Of a stretch of 64,000 bases of DNA, positions 1 to 7,592 are shown piece by piece; positions within the stretch are counted from its first letter, which is position 1, and every line of letters begins with the position of its first letter. The translations under genes and the position numbers were made by a program. Below the pieces are notes generated by a model that had not been told where the DNA came from, ran no database searches, and saw only the letters and a list, made by a program, of their open reading frames with translations. The DNA is from Olivibacter sp. SDN3 (GTDB lineage Bacteria; Bacteroidota; Bacteroidia; Sphingobacteriales; Sphingobacteriaceae): the NCBI RefSeq assembly GCF_014334135.1, contig NZ_CP060497.1, forward strand, positions 1,736,001 to 1,800,000. The letters are read 5' to 3'.

Positions 1-744
1 ACCTTAGATCATTTGTCGGAATTGGCTTTGGGAGGTACAGCTGTTGGAACAGGGATTAACACGCCTAAAGGATACGATGTAAATGTAGCGAAATATATTG
101 CGGAGTTTACAGGCTTGCCTTTTCGTACCGCAGAAAATAAGTTTGAAGCTTTGGCTGCTCACGATGCCATTGTCGAAAGTCATGGCGCTTTAAAGCAATT
201 GGCTGTTGCATTGATGAAAATAGCCAATGATATACGGATGTTGGCTTCTGGACCTCGCTCCGGTATCGGAGAAATATTAATACCTGAAAATGAACCAGGA
301 TCTTCTATTATGCCAGGAAAAGTGAACCCAACACAATGTGAGGCCTTAACCATGGTTGCTGCACAGGTAATGGGTAACGATGTTGCCATTAGTATCGGTG
401 GTGCTAACGGACATTATGAGTTAAACGTGTTCAAGCCTTTAATGGCAGCCAACTTTTTGCAATCCGCCCGTCTGTTGGGAGATGCCTGTGTTTCTTTCAA
501 TGATCATTGTGCTGTTGGTATCGAACCAAATTACGCTGGGATAAAAAAGCACTTGGAAAATTCATTGATGTTAGTTACGGCATTAAATCCACATATAGGC
601 TATGAGAATGCCGCTAAAATAGCAAAAAAGGCGCACAAGGAAAATAAATCACTGCGCGAAGCAGCCTTGGAGCTAGAACTTCTTACCAATGAAGAGTTCG
701 ATAAGTGGGTGCGTCCGGAGGATATGATTGGTGGTTTGAAGTAG
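1..744 (+). CDS. fumC: Class II fumarate hydratase, C-terminal part (5' truncated by window edge)
   Basis: Reversible hydration of fumarate to L-malate in the TCA cycle, cytoplasmic. The reading frame is open from base 1, so the gene begins upstream; about 247 residues are present of a usual ~465. The fumarase/aspartase superfamily signature [11 protein letters not shown] is encoded near 298-330, followed by the family C-terminal domain ([20 protein letters not shown]). Aspartase and argininosuccinate lyase share the signature, but the flanking residues ([19 protein letters not shown]) are those of class II fumarases. A small lipoprotein gene follows 14 bp downstream. Confidence 0.95.
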   Translation, partial: TLDHLSELALGGTAVGTGINTPKGYDVNVAKYIAEFTGLPFRTAENKFEALAAHDAIVESHGALKQLAVALMKIANDIRMLASGPRSGIGEILIPENEPGSSIMPGKVNPTQCEALTMVAAQVMGNDVAISIGGANGHYELNVFKPLMAANFLQSARLLGDACVSFNDHCAVGIEPNYAGIKKHLENSLMLVTALNPHIGYENAAKIAKKAHKENKSLREAALELELLTNEEFDKWVRPEDMIGGLK

Positions 745-758
745 CTCTAGGTTTAAGC

Positions 759-1286
759 ATGAACGTCAGGTTTGATGGCTTTATCAACAATCGTGCACAC
801 TGGTTGGTGTTGATTAGTGTGTGCGCATTGCTTGTCTTAGGATGTAGGTTTAATCCCAATATTCAAGGAGAGGGTGAGCCCTTTTTGCAAGGTGTTTGGG
901 TACAGGATACGATTCCTCACCAAGACGATTATTTGACCTACTCGCTATATACACTTAAGTTTAGCTGTGACTCGGTATTTATAAAGCTGGATACTTACAG
1001 TAAAGTTAAAACAACTGTGGACTCTTGTTATAATAATGGACACTGGACGGAATATGCCAGAGGGGTTTACATCATACGAAATGACAGTTTGTTGATTGAA
1101 TCTGTTTTTACACATGACACTTGGCGGCAGAAGTTATCCGGGTGTTATCGTATAGGCGAGTTTTTGCCGATGTTTAAACTCACAAGGCATACGAAAGATT
1201 CCTTATTTTTACAAAGTCAATATCATCAAACGCCTATCTATATGAACAAGGTTGCTGATATTACTTGTGTGCCAAAGCCTATTTAA
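759..1286 (+). CDS. Hypothetical lipoprotein downstream of fumC
   Basis: About 175 residues. The ATG at 759 is preferred over an in-frame ATG at 705 that would overlap fumC, because it gives a clean lipoprotein signal: hydrophobic stretch then lipobox LVLGC with Cys near residue 29. The mature part alternates beta-like segments with several Cys residues (CDSVF, DSCYNN, SGCYR), suggesting a small extracytoplasmic beta-barrel or lipocalin-like fold; that is inference. It is close enough to fumC for co-transcription, but no link with fumarase function is visible. I do not recognise the family with certainty. Confidence 0.75.
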   Translation: MNVRFDGFINNRAHWLVLISVCALLVLGCRFNPNIQGEGEPFLQGVWVQDTIPHQDDYLTYSLYTLKFSCDSVFIKLDTYSKVKTTVDSCYNNGHWTEYARGVYIIRNDSLLIESVFTHDTWRQKLSGCYRIGEFLPMFKLTRHTKDSLFLQSQYHQTPIYMNKVADITCVPKPI

Positions 1287-1325
1287 TTCACGTTGTATGT
1301 CTAACAATTTATTAATTGCTAATTT

Positions 1326-2513
1326 ATGGGCTTGAGCTTACCCCGCGTTGGGTTGATATCAATACTGTTATGTGTTTTTTGCAGTAATTTAAATGCGCAG
1401 GGAAAAAATGGTGGGTTATATGATAAATTCATGAATAGCTCACTCATGCAAAGCAAGTTGGTGCAACGCTTTATTTCTTCTGAAAAGGATAGTACCCGTT
1501 CAGCGGGATTTCTGGTATTGCCGTTGCTAGGGTATGCCCCAGAAACGGGACTAGAATATGGTTTATCAGGTATTTACAATTTTTACCTTAATAAGGAAGA
1601 CACCTTGATTCGTACTTCTAGTATAGTATTGCAAGGATCATTGACAACAAAAAGCCAATCCAGCTTAAAATTAACTTCCGATATCTGGACGACCGGAAAT
1701 AATTATCATTACTATACGGAAATACGTTATCGTGATTTTCCCTTTAATTTCTATGGCATAGGTGGCGATACCTGGCAGGCAGATAAGGACTCTTTAACAC
1801 AAAGACTTTTCCGGCTAAAAGTTGAAGGAGAAAAAAAGATTGTGCAGCATTATTATGCCGGAGTGGCGCTCATGTATGAAAATTATGCTTATACTGATGA
1901 GGCGGTTGGAGGAATTTATGATTGGACTCCTCTATATGGAAAAGCTGGAGGAAAATATTTGGCTTTTGGCATATCACAGGTCTATGATAGTAGAAACTCA
2001 AATATTTATACAACTAAGGGCTATTTTGCTAGACTTGTATACAATTATGCACCAAATTTCTGGGGAGAAGAGAATTTTAATGGAAGCGAGTTAAGTTTGA
2101 ATTTGCGCGCCTTTTATCCAATTACTCAAAAACTTACGTTGGGGTTAAATGCCACATACGATGAGTTTTTCGGTAATGTGCCCTTTTATCTTTATCCACA
2201 ATTGGGAAGTGACGAAGTGATGCGCGGGTACTACCCGGGAAGATACCGTAATACGAATTTAATTACCTCTCAGGCCGAACTTCGCTATCGCATACATCCT
2301 CGTATAGGTTTTGCAGCCTTCTTGGGTACAGGAGCCGTGTACAATAAGCAATTCGATTTTTCTGCGTTAAAACCCTCTTATGGAGGAGGCCTACGTTACT
2401 TTTTTGATTTGGAACACAATTCGAGCATCCGTATAGATTATGGTGTCGGAGAAAAAAGACCAGGCGAACCAAGACAGGCGGCTTTTTACCTATCCTTGGG
2501 AGAGGCTTTTTAA
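1326..2513 (+). CDS. BamA/TamA-type outer-membrane beta-barrel protein (surface antigen D15-like)
   Basis: 395 residues with an N-terminal signal peptide ending near SNLNAQ. The body is made of amphipathic beta strands rich in Tyr, Gly and Phe; it contains GYYPGRYRNTNLI, resembling the conserved RGY turn region of Omp85 barrels, and ends in FYLSLGEAF, an aromatic C-terminus typical of BAM substrates. At this length there is room for the 16-strand barrel but not for a full set of POTRA domains, so this is a stand-alone D15-like barrel rather than BamA itself. Its 3' end faces the methyltransferase gene 11 bp away (convergent). Confidence 0.8.
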   Translation: MGLSLPRVGLISILLCVFCSNLNAQGKNGGLYDKFMNSSLMQSKLVQRFISSEKDSTRSAGFLVLPLLGYAPETGLEYGLSGIYNFYLNKEDTLIRTSSIVLQGSLTTKSQSSLKLTSDIWTTGNNYHYYTEIRYRDFPFNFYGIGGDTWQADKDSLTQRLFRLKVEGEKKIVQHYYAGVALMYENYAYTDEAVGGIYDWTPLYGKAGGKYLAFGISQVYDSRNSNIYTTKGYFARLVYNYAPNFWGEENFNGSELSLNLRAFYPITQKLTLGLNATYDEFFGNVPFYLYPQLGSDEVMRGYYPGRYRNTNLITSQAELRYRIHPRIGFAAFLGTGAVYNKQFDFSALKPSYGGGLRYFFDLEHNSSIRIDYGVGEKRPGEPRQAAFYLSLGEAF

Positions 2514-2524
2514 GAGCTACAAAG

Positions 2525-3310
2525 CTAAAATCTCACTTTAAAATGCTCTGTTTCCCTACCTTCTCTGAAAAAGACTAGGCCTATATAAAATAAGTCGATT
2601 GTGAGTGTTACCTTAGGGTGGCTTTTAATGGTTTGCCAAGCCTCTTTCATTCCTTTACTCCAATAAATATCGTCAAATATAAGCACCGTTTGGGAGTGCG
2701 TTTTGGGTAAACAGTAATTAAAATAATTTAGTGTTGCCTCTTTGCGATGATTGCCATCTACAAACAAAAAGTCTATTTTATCTACACGCTGTACAATACC
2801 GGGAAGAACGTAGTCAAAATTTCCGATAACGAGTTCAACGTTTTTGCTACCCAGGTCTTGCAGGGTTTGTTTAGCCACCTTAGCGGTTTCAGGGCAACCT
2901 TCAACGGTAGTAATAAACGAGTCTGGAGAAGCTTTGGAAAGATAGGATGTTGTAATCCCTAAGCAAGTGCCCAGTTCAATAATAGTACGTGGTGAGAACC
3001 GTTCAGCAAGGCGAGCAAGGAGTTTTGAGACCCGTTTAGGTTTTAGTGCATTATTAGCAATGGTTTTGATCTGTTTTTGTTTTCCATTGTTCAACATGGA
3101 ACCTGCTCCCATATCAGTAATGGTTATGCGCTCAGTATTTCTTTTTAACGCTAACCTTTTGTCTTCAATAGCTTTTTCGTAAGGTTTTTTGCTGAAGTTG
3201 TAGATGACCTCATCTATCAACTGATAAACAAAAGGAGAATGTACTCCGTGCCTATTTTTAGCAGAGACATAATGCGTCAGGTAATCTATAAAGAAACGGT
3301 AATTTGCCAT
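2525..3310 (-). CDS. Class I SAM-dependent methyltransferase (O-methyltransferase-like)
   Basis: 261 residues from the ATG at 3310 (MANYRFF). An in-frame ATG at 3358 exists, but the -7 element TATCTTTG at 3316-3323 lies inside that extension, so 3310 is the better start and the message would be leaderless. Rossmann SAM-binding motif TIIELGTCLGITTSYLS is followed by an acidic strand end (TTVEG) and a later IDFLFVDGNHRK motif, the usual pattern for catechol-O-methyltransferase-like enzymes. Substrate unknown. It borders the accessory region at 3311-6737. Confidence 0.85.
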   Translation of the reverse strand: MANYRFFIDYLTHYVSAKNRHGVHSPFVYQLIDEVIYNFSKKPYEKAIEDKRLALKRNTERITITDMGAGSMLNNGKQKQIKTIANNALKPKRVSKLLARLAERFSPRTIIELGTCLGITTSYLSKASPDSFITTVEGCPETAKVAKQTLQDLGSKNVELVIGNFDYVLPGIVQRVDKIDFLFVDGNHRKEATLNYFNYCLPKTHSQTVLIFDDIYWSKGMKEAWQTIKSHPKVTLTIDLFYIGLVFFREGRETEHFKVRF

Positions 3311-3315
3311 GCGAA

Positions 3316-3323
3316 CAAAGATA
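3316..3323 (-). promoter_or_regulatory. -7 promoter element TATCTTTG for the methyltransferase gene
   Basis: On the minus strand the octamer matches the Bacteroidota -7 consensus TAnnTTTG. Only 5 nt separate it from the ATG at 3310, implying transcription starts at or next to the start codon. No convincing -33 TTG was found at the usual distance. Confidence 0.55.
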
Positions 3324-4075
3324 GTTTTTTTACCTAATCTGTAAACCTTACTGCACAATTTGAGTTGTCTGTTATTACATTTTGTTAAGCAAGGATACCC
3401 AGCGTGTTACCTGAAAGTTGCTATTTATTGTAATAATACGGTGACAGAAAACAGCAGGTAACAAACAAGAAAAACTAAAACAAAAGTGTTAGAAAAATAT
3501 CGAATAACGAAATCAATAGTGAATGTCCCACCAACGTCGAGTAACAAAATTTTTTAATGTTTCGTAGTAGCCAGAATTGTGAAGTAGTAGTTGAAGACCT
3601 CGATCGGTTTATTGGAGCCCTTTTCAATTCGGATAAAACCGAGGGTCGGTAGATATTTGAGCTGTTATCCAATATTTTAAGCTGTCAGCAACAGCTATTA
3701 CCGACATACCGCCAGCGTTGACAGATAGAATTCCTCTTTCATAGGTTCAAACCGAACTTGCTCTCAATGTTTCCTAGAAGATTTCTAGAATGTCGAAGAT
3801 TCAAATATGGGTAACTTCTAATAGTTAAACAGATATTTCTAGTAATACAGGGAAAAATTGCACTGACAGGTCGTCATACTTGACCATACTTCGCAAATTC
3901 TACTAAAAGCCACCATGGAGTAACGGAGAACACTGAAAAAGATCTCTTTAAAATTTAACGCTGGGAAAGAGCCGAAAAACTACGGTTATCTGTTCTTTTT
4001 TATCTTGATATTACATTGTAAAGCTATTGCAAGTTTGAACGGACACCAAAGGTTTTAAAGCTAGGGGCGAAATAA
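3324..4075. other. Gene-poor region, no supported gene
   Basis: About 750 bp with stop codons in all six frames. The longest open stretch (65 codons on the minus strand, 3475-3672) has no recognisable motif. Short protein-like runs occur in different plus-strand frames between 3490 and 3720, which would fit a decayed gene, but I could not identify one. Left border of the accessory insertion between the methyltransferase and the SirB1-type gene. Confidence 0.5.
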
Positions 4076-4105
4076 GAAAGCAATAAAAATTAATTCATTG
4101 CTTTC
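4076..4105 (-). terminator. Possible terminator of the lectin gene
   Basis: Perfect 9-bp inverted repeat GAAAGCAAT / ATTGCTTTC with a 12-nt loop, 19 bp beyond the lectin stop codon on the minus strand, followed there by TTATTTCG. The U-tract is weak, so this is tentative. Confidence 0.45.
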
Positions 4106-4123
4106 ATACGGGATAATTCTTTG

Positions 4124-5140
4124 TTATCGCAGTACACCGAATTCAGGACTTACCGTTCCGTCATATGTCTGAGTTCTGAACGGCAATACATGTGCTCTGT
4201 TGGGTGTCTGTCGGAAATACATTCCACAATTACCGTCATTTTGAATTAGGAACTCTCCATATTTAGCATTTATTCCCATATCGCTATTAGGGTCTACGTA
4301 TGTACTCGAAGACCATATTTTTACTTTCATTCCATCTTCTCTGACCCTATAGATAACCATTTCACCAGTTTCTTCCCACCAAAATTCGTATGTTCCATTT
4401 ACTATCGGTCCTCCAGAAGTCGATGCCCAAAGTGCCACATTGTCGCTATTTCTATAAAGAACTAAATTGCCGTCTGTCTGCATTTTAAAGGTATATTGAT
4501 TATTTCTAGAAGAATAACTCTGCCCTTCTCTCAATATGGGAGCCCTATTTGAAGGCCAAAACCTAGTTTGCTGAAAGAAATCCGTTGAACTAAGATTATC
4601 TAATATTGAAAAAGCTAGGTCTTCCCATACCTTTGGAATAGTTCTTTCTTCCGGCCCACTGGGGCCTCCTGGGTCTTCGGAAGGTTGAGTAGAGAAAAAG
4701 GTACTTGATAGCGTTCCGACGGAATACTCATTGTTTTCGAAAATATAATATTCCCACTTCAAGAATACTTGTGAATCGGTCGCAGATGCAGGTATTTGAA
4801 TCTTTAGTGTTTTATCCAAAAAAGCACCTTGGAAATCATTACTGCTATAGGTGGCTACTGATGAAATGACAGTCTCGCTACCATTGAAAACACAGACAGC
4901 TCGGCATCTTATAGTAGTTTGAACGAATGAACCGGTTGGGCTCATAGGTCTAACGAAAGATATAGCGAGTGTATATTCCTTAGGGGATCCTTCATCGCCC
5001 ACTTCTAAATATCCTGGAAAGTCCTCCTGAATATTTATCGAGCTCAATGTCGGGGGAAGAGTCGTGTTTTGTCCGTACGAATCTAAAAATGCCAAACAGA
5101 ACAAAATTACGCACGTAAAAGTTGGGTATCTATTTTTCAT
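4124..5140 (-). CDS. Secreted bulb-type (B-lectin) mannose-binding-like lectin
   Basis: 338 residues from the ATG at 5140, which gives a clean signal peptide (MKNRYPTFTC...DSYGQ); an upstream in-frame ATG at 5191 lacks that logic. The N-terminal half (about 25-150) is an unrecognised beta-rich domain, followed by a Pro/Gly linker near 155-165. The C-terminal part carries the monocot-mannose-binding-lectin motif QxDxNxVxY as QTDGNLVLY (about 221) and a degenerate second copy QNDGNCGMY (about 300); LWAS after the first copy is also typical. Such domains bind mannose-type glycans; ligand and role here are not visible. No type IX secretion C-terminal domain was seen. It overlaps the upstream lipoprotein gene by 11 bp, so the two form one unit. 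Confidence 0.75.
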   Translation of the reverse strand: MKNRYPTFTCVILFCLAFLDSYGQNTTLPPTLSSINIQEDFPGYLEVGDEGSPKEYTLAISFVRPMSPTGSFVQTTIRCRAVCVFNGSETVISSVATYSSNDFQGAFLDKTLKIQIPASATDSQVFLKWEYYIFENNEYSVGTLSSTFFSTQPSEDPGGPSGPEERTIPKVWEDLAFSILDNLSSTDFFQQTRFWPSNRAPILREGQSYSSRNNQYTFKMQTDGNLVLYRNSDNVALWASTSGGPIVNGTYEFWWEETGEMVIYRVREDGMKVKIWSSSTYVDPNSDMGINAKYGEFLIQNDGNCGMYFRQTPNRAHVLPFRTQTYDGTVSPEFGVLR

Positions 5141-5429
5141 ATATAACTTCTTCTTTTTCGAAAGTTTTATGATATTCATTTGCGCGTTCATAAATTTGGT
5201 TTAATTCAAGGGCGTCCAAACTATAAGATTCTTTCACGATTATTGAATCCTTCGATTGGTTAAATGAAATATCTTTCTTTTCAATTTTTAAGGTATTAGA
5301 TAAATAATTAAACAATTTTTCGGTGCGCTGAGGTGTGATCAAATCATCTTTTTCTCCAATGCTTTGCTTTTGGCAGCCCATACCCAGTATTGCTAGGACT
5401 GCTGAAATGGGGAATAATAGTTTTTTCAT
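5130..5429 (-). CDS. Small lipoprotein paired with the lectin
   Basis: 99 residues. MKKLLFPISAVLAILGMGC is a lipoprotein signal with lipobox LGMGC (Cys 19). The mature 80 residues are charged and helical in character (KTFEKEEVIYEK at the end) with no known domain. Its 3' end overlaps the lectin start by 11 bp on the same strand, implying translational coupling and joint function. A surface anchor, chaperone or immunity role are all conceivable; none is shown by the sequence. Confidence 0.65.
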   Translation of the reverse strand: MKKLLFPISAVLAILGMGCQKQSIGEKDDLITPQRTEKLFNYLSNTLKIEKKDISFNQSKDSIIVKESYSLDALELNQIYERANEYHKTFEKEEVIYEK

Positions 5430-5589
5430 ATAAGAAGATTTAAATATTAAAGAATAATATGTCGTGCAATATAACTATTTTTAAGGATAATCTCATTTAA
5501 AAATTTTCTGATATTATGCAAGTTATATTTTTCTGAGTACAGATGATTTTGCGGGGGTTAGTCTCTTGTCTTTTCATTTTAAGCGCTTT

Positions 5590-5598
5590 ATTCTAAAC
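5590..5598. repeat. Left target-site duplication of the IS4-type element
   Basis: ATTCTAAAC directly abuts the left inverted repeat and is repeated exactly at 6155-6163 directly after the right inverted repeat, as expected for a 9-bp target duplication. Confidence 0.85.
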
Positions 5599-5613
5599 CA
5601 CAAGTGTCCAAAA
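5599..5613 (+). repeat. Left terminal inverted repeat of the IS remnant
   Basis: CACAAGTGTCCAAAA; matches the complement of 6140-6154 at 13 of 15 positions. Confidence 0.85.
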
Positions 5614-5693
5614 CGTTAAAAAATAATTAAGGAAAAAGAAGGAGGTACGGCTAAAAAGCCGTAAGTTTTGATTGCGAAAAAAACATAACTCCG

Positions 5694-6050
5694 ATGGTAA
5701 ATATAAGTTTATTCAGTCAATTGTTATCTTGTTTTCTGGGGGAAAAATTCGACAGGTTCGTAAAAAAATACAGTGGCAATAAACATAGAAAGGGAATTAA
5801 CAGCTGGACATATTTTATGACAACTTCGGAGAAAGCCGTGAAAATACAGTCATGGACGGCCCTTATTGCTGTCCTGTTACTGAAATTCGTGAAGGAAAAG
5901 GCGCAATACAGGTGGCACCTGTCCAATCTGGTTTCACTTATAAGGCCGAACCTCTTTATCAAGAACGAATTCATAAACTGACTCGACAATTCAGTTTATG
6001 AGTATAAACAGATTATCCAAATGGCACAACTGAAATTATTTGACGGTTAA
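5694..6050 (+). pseudogene. IS4-family transposase remnant (internal deletion plus nonsense mutation)
   Basis: Starts ATG with the N-terminus usual for Bacteroidota IS4/DUF4372 transposases (MVNISLFSQLLSCF, then KHRKGINSWTYF). After about 45 residues it jumps to what reads as the C-terminal end (IQSWTALIAVLLLKFVKEK, then LSNLVSLIRPNLF), so several hundred codons including the catalytic core are gone. A TGA at 5979-5981 probably replaces the TGG of the family's W-L-D motif; the same frame then continues (LDNSVYEYKQIIQ...QLKLFDG) to a natural stop at 6048-6050. It lies within the terminal repeats at 5599 and 6154. Confidence 0.85.
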
Positions 6051-6139
6051 ATTATGCCTGAACCTGAGATACTTTTACCTAAACAACAGTACTCTCTCTT
6101 TTTAAACATTAAACACAGATTTTTTTACCTGAAAATTTA

Positions 6140-6154
6140 TTTTGGACAGATGTG
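6140..6154 (-). repeat. Right terminal inverted repeat of the IS remnant
   Basis: TTTTGGACAGATGTG on the plus strand, complementary to 5599-5613 with two mismatches. Confidence 0.85.
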
Positions 6155-6163
6155 ATTCTAAAC
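6155..6163. repeat. Right target-site duplication of the IS4-type element
   Basis: ATTCTAAAC, identical to 5590-5598. Confidence 0.85.
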
Positions 6164-6725
6164 TAGAGTTTTAGGATCGAAGTTATAAAGTCAATATACG
6201 ATTATATTATTTAGTATCAGATAATTGTTTAAAAAGAACACTTTTTTGCAAGTATAGCAATGACGACTGCAGACATTTTGGAAACAATTCGTAACGCCGA
6301 GATTTATCGTCATTTTTGGTTAGATAGTAAATACCGGATGTATAGATAAAGGTAAATTGAGTCGTCTTATGTATGACATGCCTTTCTTGACTGCAGGTAG
6401 CAGATCCGCTATTACATCGCGTGCACATAAGGCAAGGTGCTCAACGAATCTGTGAGAAATCATTGAGCAAGGAAATCAACCGAACCGGACGTGAATTTTA
6501 GGGGAGATTCCTCATGGAAGAAAAACAGCTATCAAATGCTTCGATACGATAATTCAGGGTACGCGTGGGAATTATGGAGGAAGGTCCCGAAAAGACGCCC
6601 AAAAAGGAAAAATGGCCAGCTCTCCCCTGAACGGCCAGTTCGGGAAGTATATATTTTGCCTTTCTAAACAGATTACCTCACTACACAATTTATCTCACCC
6701 ACTAGTACATGTATTAATGAATAAT
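6164..6725. other. Gene-poor, probably decayed DNA
   Basis: About 560 bp without a supported gene. A 73-codon minus-strand open frame at 6207-6428 has no recognisable motif. At 6476-6494 the minus strand reads TCACGTCCGGTTCGGTTGA, which resembles a conserved group II intron hairpin segment; no reverse transcriptase or domain V was found nearby, so at most a fragment remains. Plus-strand codons 6517-6625 stay open across the ATG at 6612 but match no family I know. Confidence 0.45.
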
Positions 6726-6733
6726 TATCTTTG
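6726..6733 (+). promoter_or_regulatory. -7 promoter element TATCTTTG
   Basis: Exact TAnnTTTG match, 4 nt before the ATG at 6738. Supports that ATG over the longer in-frame start at 6612 and suggests a leaderless transcript. Confidence 0.55.
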
Positions 6734-6737
6734 TATA

Positions 6738-7592
6738 ATGATTGATGATAAAGAAATAGCTTATCTAATTCAGTTGCTGGATGATCCTGATGACGAGGTA
6801 TTTCGACATGTGGAAGAAAAGCTGAGGATGTTCGGGTCTCCAGTCATTTCATCGTTGGAGGCCGCATGGGAAAAGTCGTTTGATCCTATGTTGCAGGAAA
6901 GGATTGAAAACCTCATTCATAAGATTCAGTTTGAAACCGTATTACGCGAATTAGAACTTTGGCGGATGGGCGGGGGCTTTGATTTACTGCAAGGGTTGAT
7001 TATTATTAATAAATATCAATATCCGGAAACGGATGAACAAACCATTATCAATCAAATTGATGAAATCAAACGTGACGCCTGGTTGGACATGATGTACAAT
7101 ATGAGTGCGGTGGAGAGGGTGCGCTTATTGAATAATGTGTTTTATAACCTACATGGGTTTAAAGGCAACACAAAGCATTATCACGACCCTCAAAACTCTT
7201 ATATCGGCAAGGTGCTGGAAACCCGTAAGGGAAATCCTATTTTGTTGGCGTCGATATACAGTATTGTTGCGCAACGATTGGATATTCCTATATATGGGGT
7301 GAACTTGCCCAGACATTTCATCCTAGCTTACACAGACGAGCAAGTCAAAGAAGAAGACCACGTTATTTTATTCTATATCAATGCTTTTAATAGGGGGCAG
7401 ATTTTTGGTAAACATGATGTGCTATCATTTTTAAAACAATTAAATCTTCCTGCAGATAAGCAGTTTTTTTTCCCCTGTGATAATACAGCCATAATAAGTC
7501 GTGTATTGCGTAACCTGATGGCTTCCTATAGCCAGTCTGGCGCAGCCGAGAAAGTAGAAGAAATACAGCAGCTATTGGCTATTTTCGGTTGA
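6738..7592 (+). CDS. SirB1-type transglutaminase-like protein
   Basis: 284 residues from MIDDKEIAYL. The segment with NVFYNLHGFKGN and GNPILLASIYSIVAQRLDIP followed by GVNLPRHFILAY is the hallmark of the SirB1 N-terminal / transglutaminase-like superfamily. The usual catalytic Cys position is not obvious, as in many members, so enzyme activity is doubtful. The N-terminal 90 residues are helical and HEAT-like (LDDPDDEVFRHVEEKL). The 3' end overlaps the convergent lipoprotein gene by 21 bp. Cellular role unknown. Confidence 0.8.
   Translation: MIDDKEIAYLIQLLDDPDDEVFRHVEEKLRMFGSPVISSLEAAWEKSFDPMLQERIENLIHKIQFETVLRELELWRMGGGFDLLQGLIIINKYQYPETDEQTIINQIDEIKRDAWLDMMYNMSAVERVRLLNNVFYNLHGFKGNTKHYHDPQNSYIGKVLETRKGNPILLASIYSIVAQRLDIPIYGVNLPRHFILAYTDEQVKEEDHVILFYINAFNRGQIFGKHDVLSFLKQLNLPADKQFFFPCDNTAIISRVLRNLMASYSQSGAAEKVEEIQQLLAIFG

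Larger units (their letters stand above)
5599..6154 (+). mobile_element. Internally deleted IS4-family insertion sequence (556 bp)
   Basis: Bounded by 15-bp terminal inverted repeats CACAAGTGTCCAAAA (5599-5613) and TTTTGGACAGATGTG (6140-6154, complement CACATCTGTCCAAAA), 13 of 15 matching, and by an exact 9-bp direct repeat outside them. Inside is a transposase gene in which the N-terminal part (DUF4372-like) is joined to the C-terminal part, with the central DDE catalytic region missing. Full-length relatives would be roughly 1.3-1.5 kb. The intact ends mean it could still be moved by a transposase acting in trans, but it cannot move itself. Confidence 0.85.

Noticed and set aside
3475-3672. 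65-codon minus-strand open frame
   Set aside because: No recognisable motif and flanked by stops; neighbouring frames are equally uninformative.
4124-5140. Lectin as a proven lectin-like bacteriocin or type IX secretion substrate
   Set aside because: Only one good and one degenerate lectin motif, a different N-terminal domain, and no C-terminal sorting domain visible.
5694-5981. 95-codon open frame as an intact small gene
   Set aside because: The frame continues past the TGA into the expected transposase C-terminus and both parts match different ends of IS4-type transposases, so it is a pseudogene fragment.
6207-6428. 73-codon minus-strand open frame
   Set aside because: No start context, no motif and an odd composition; probably chance.
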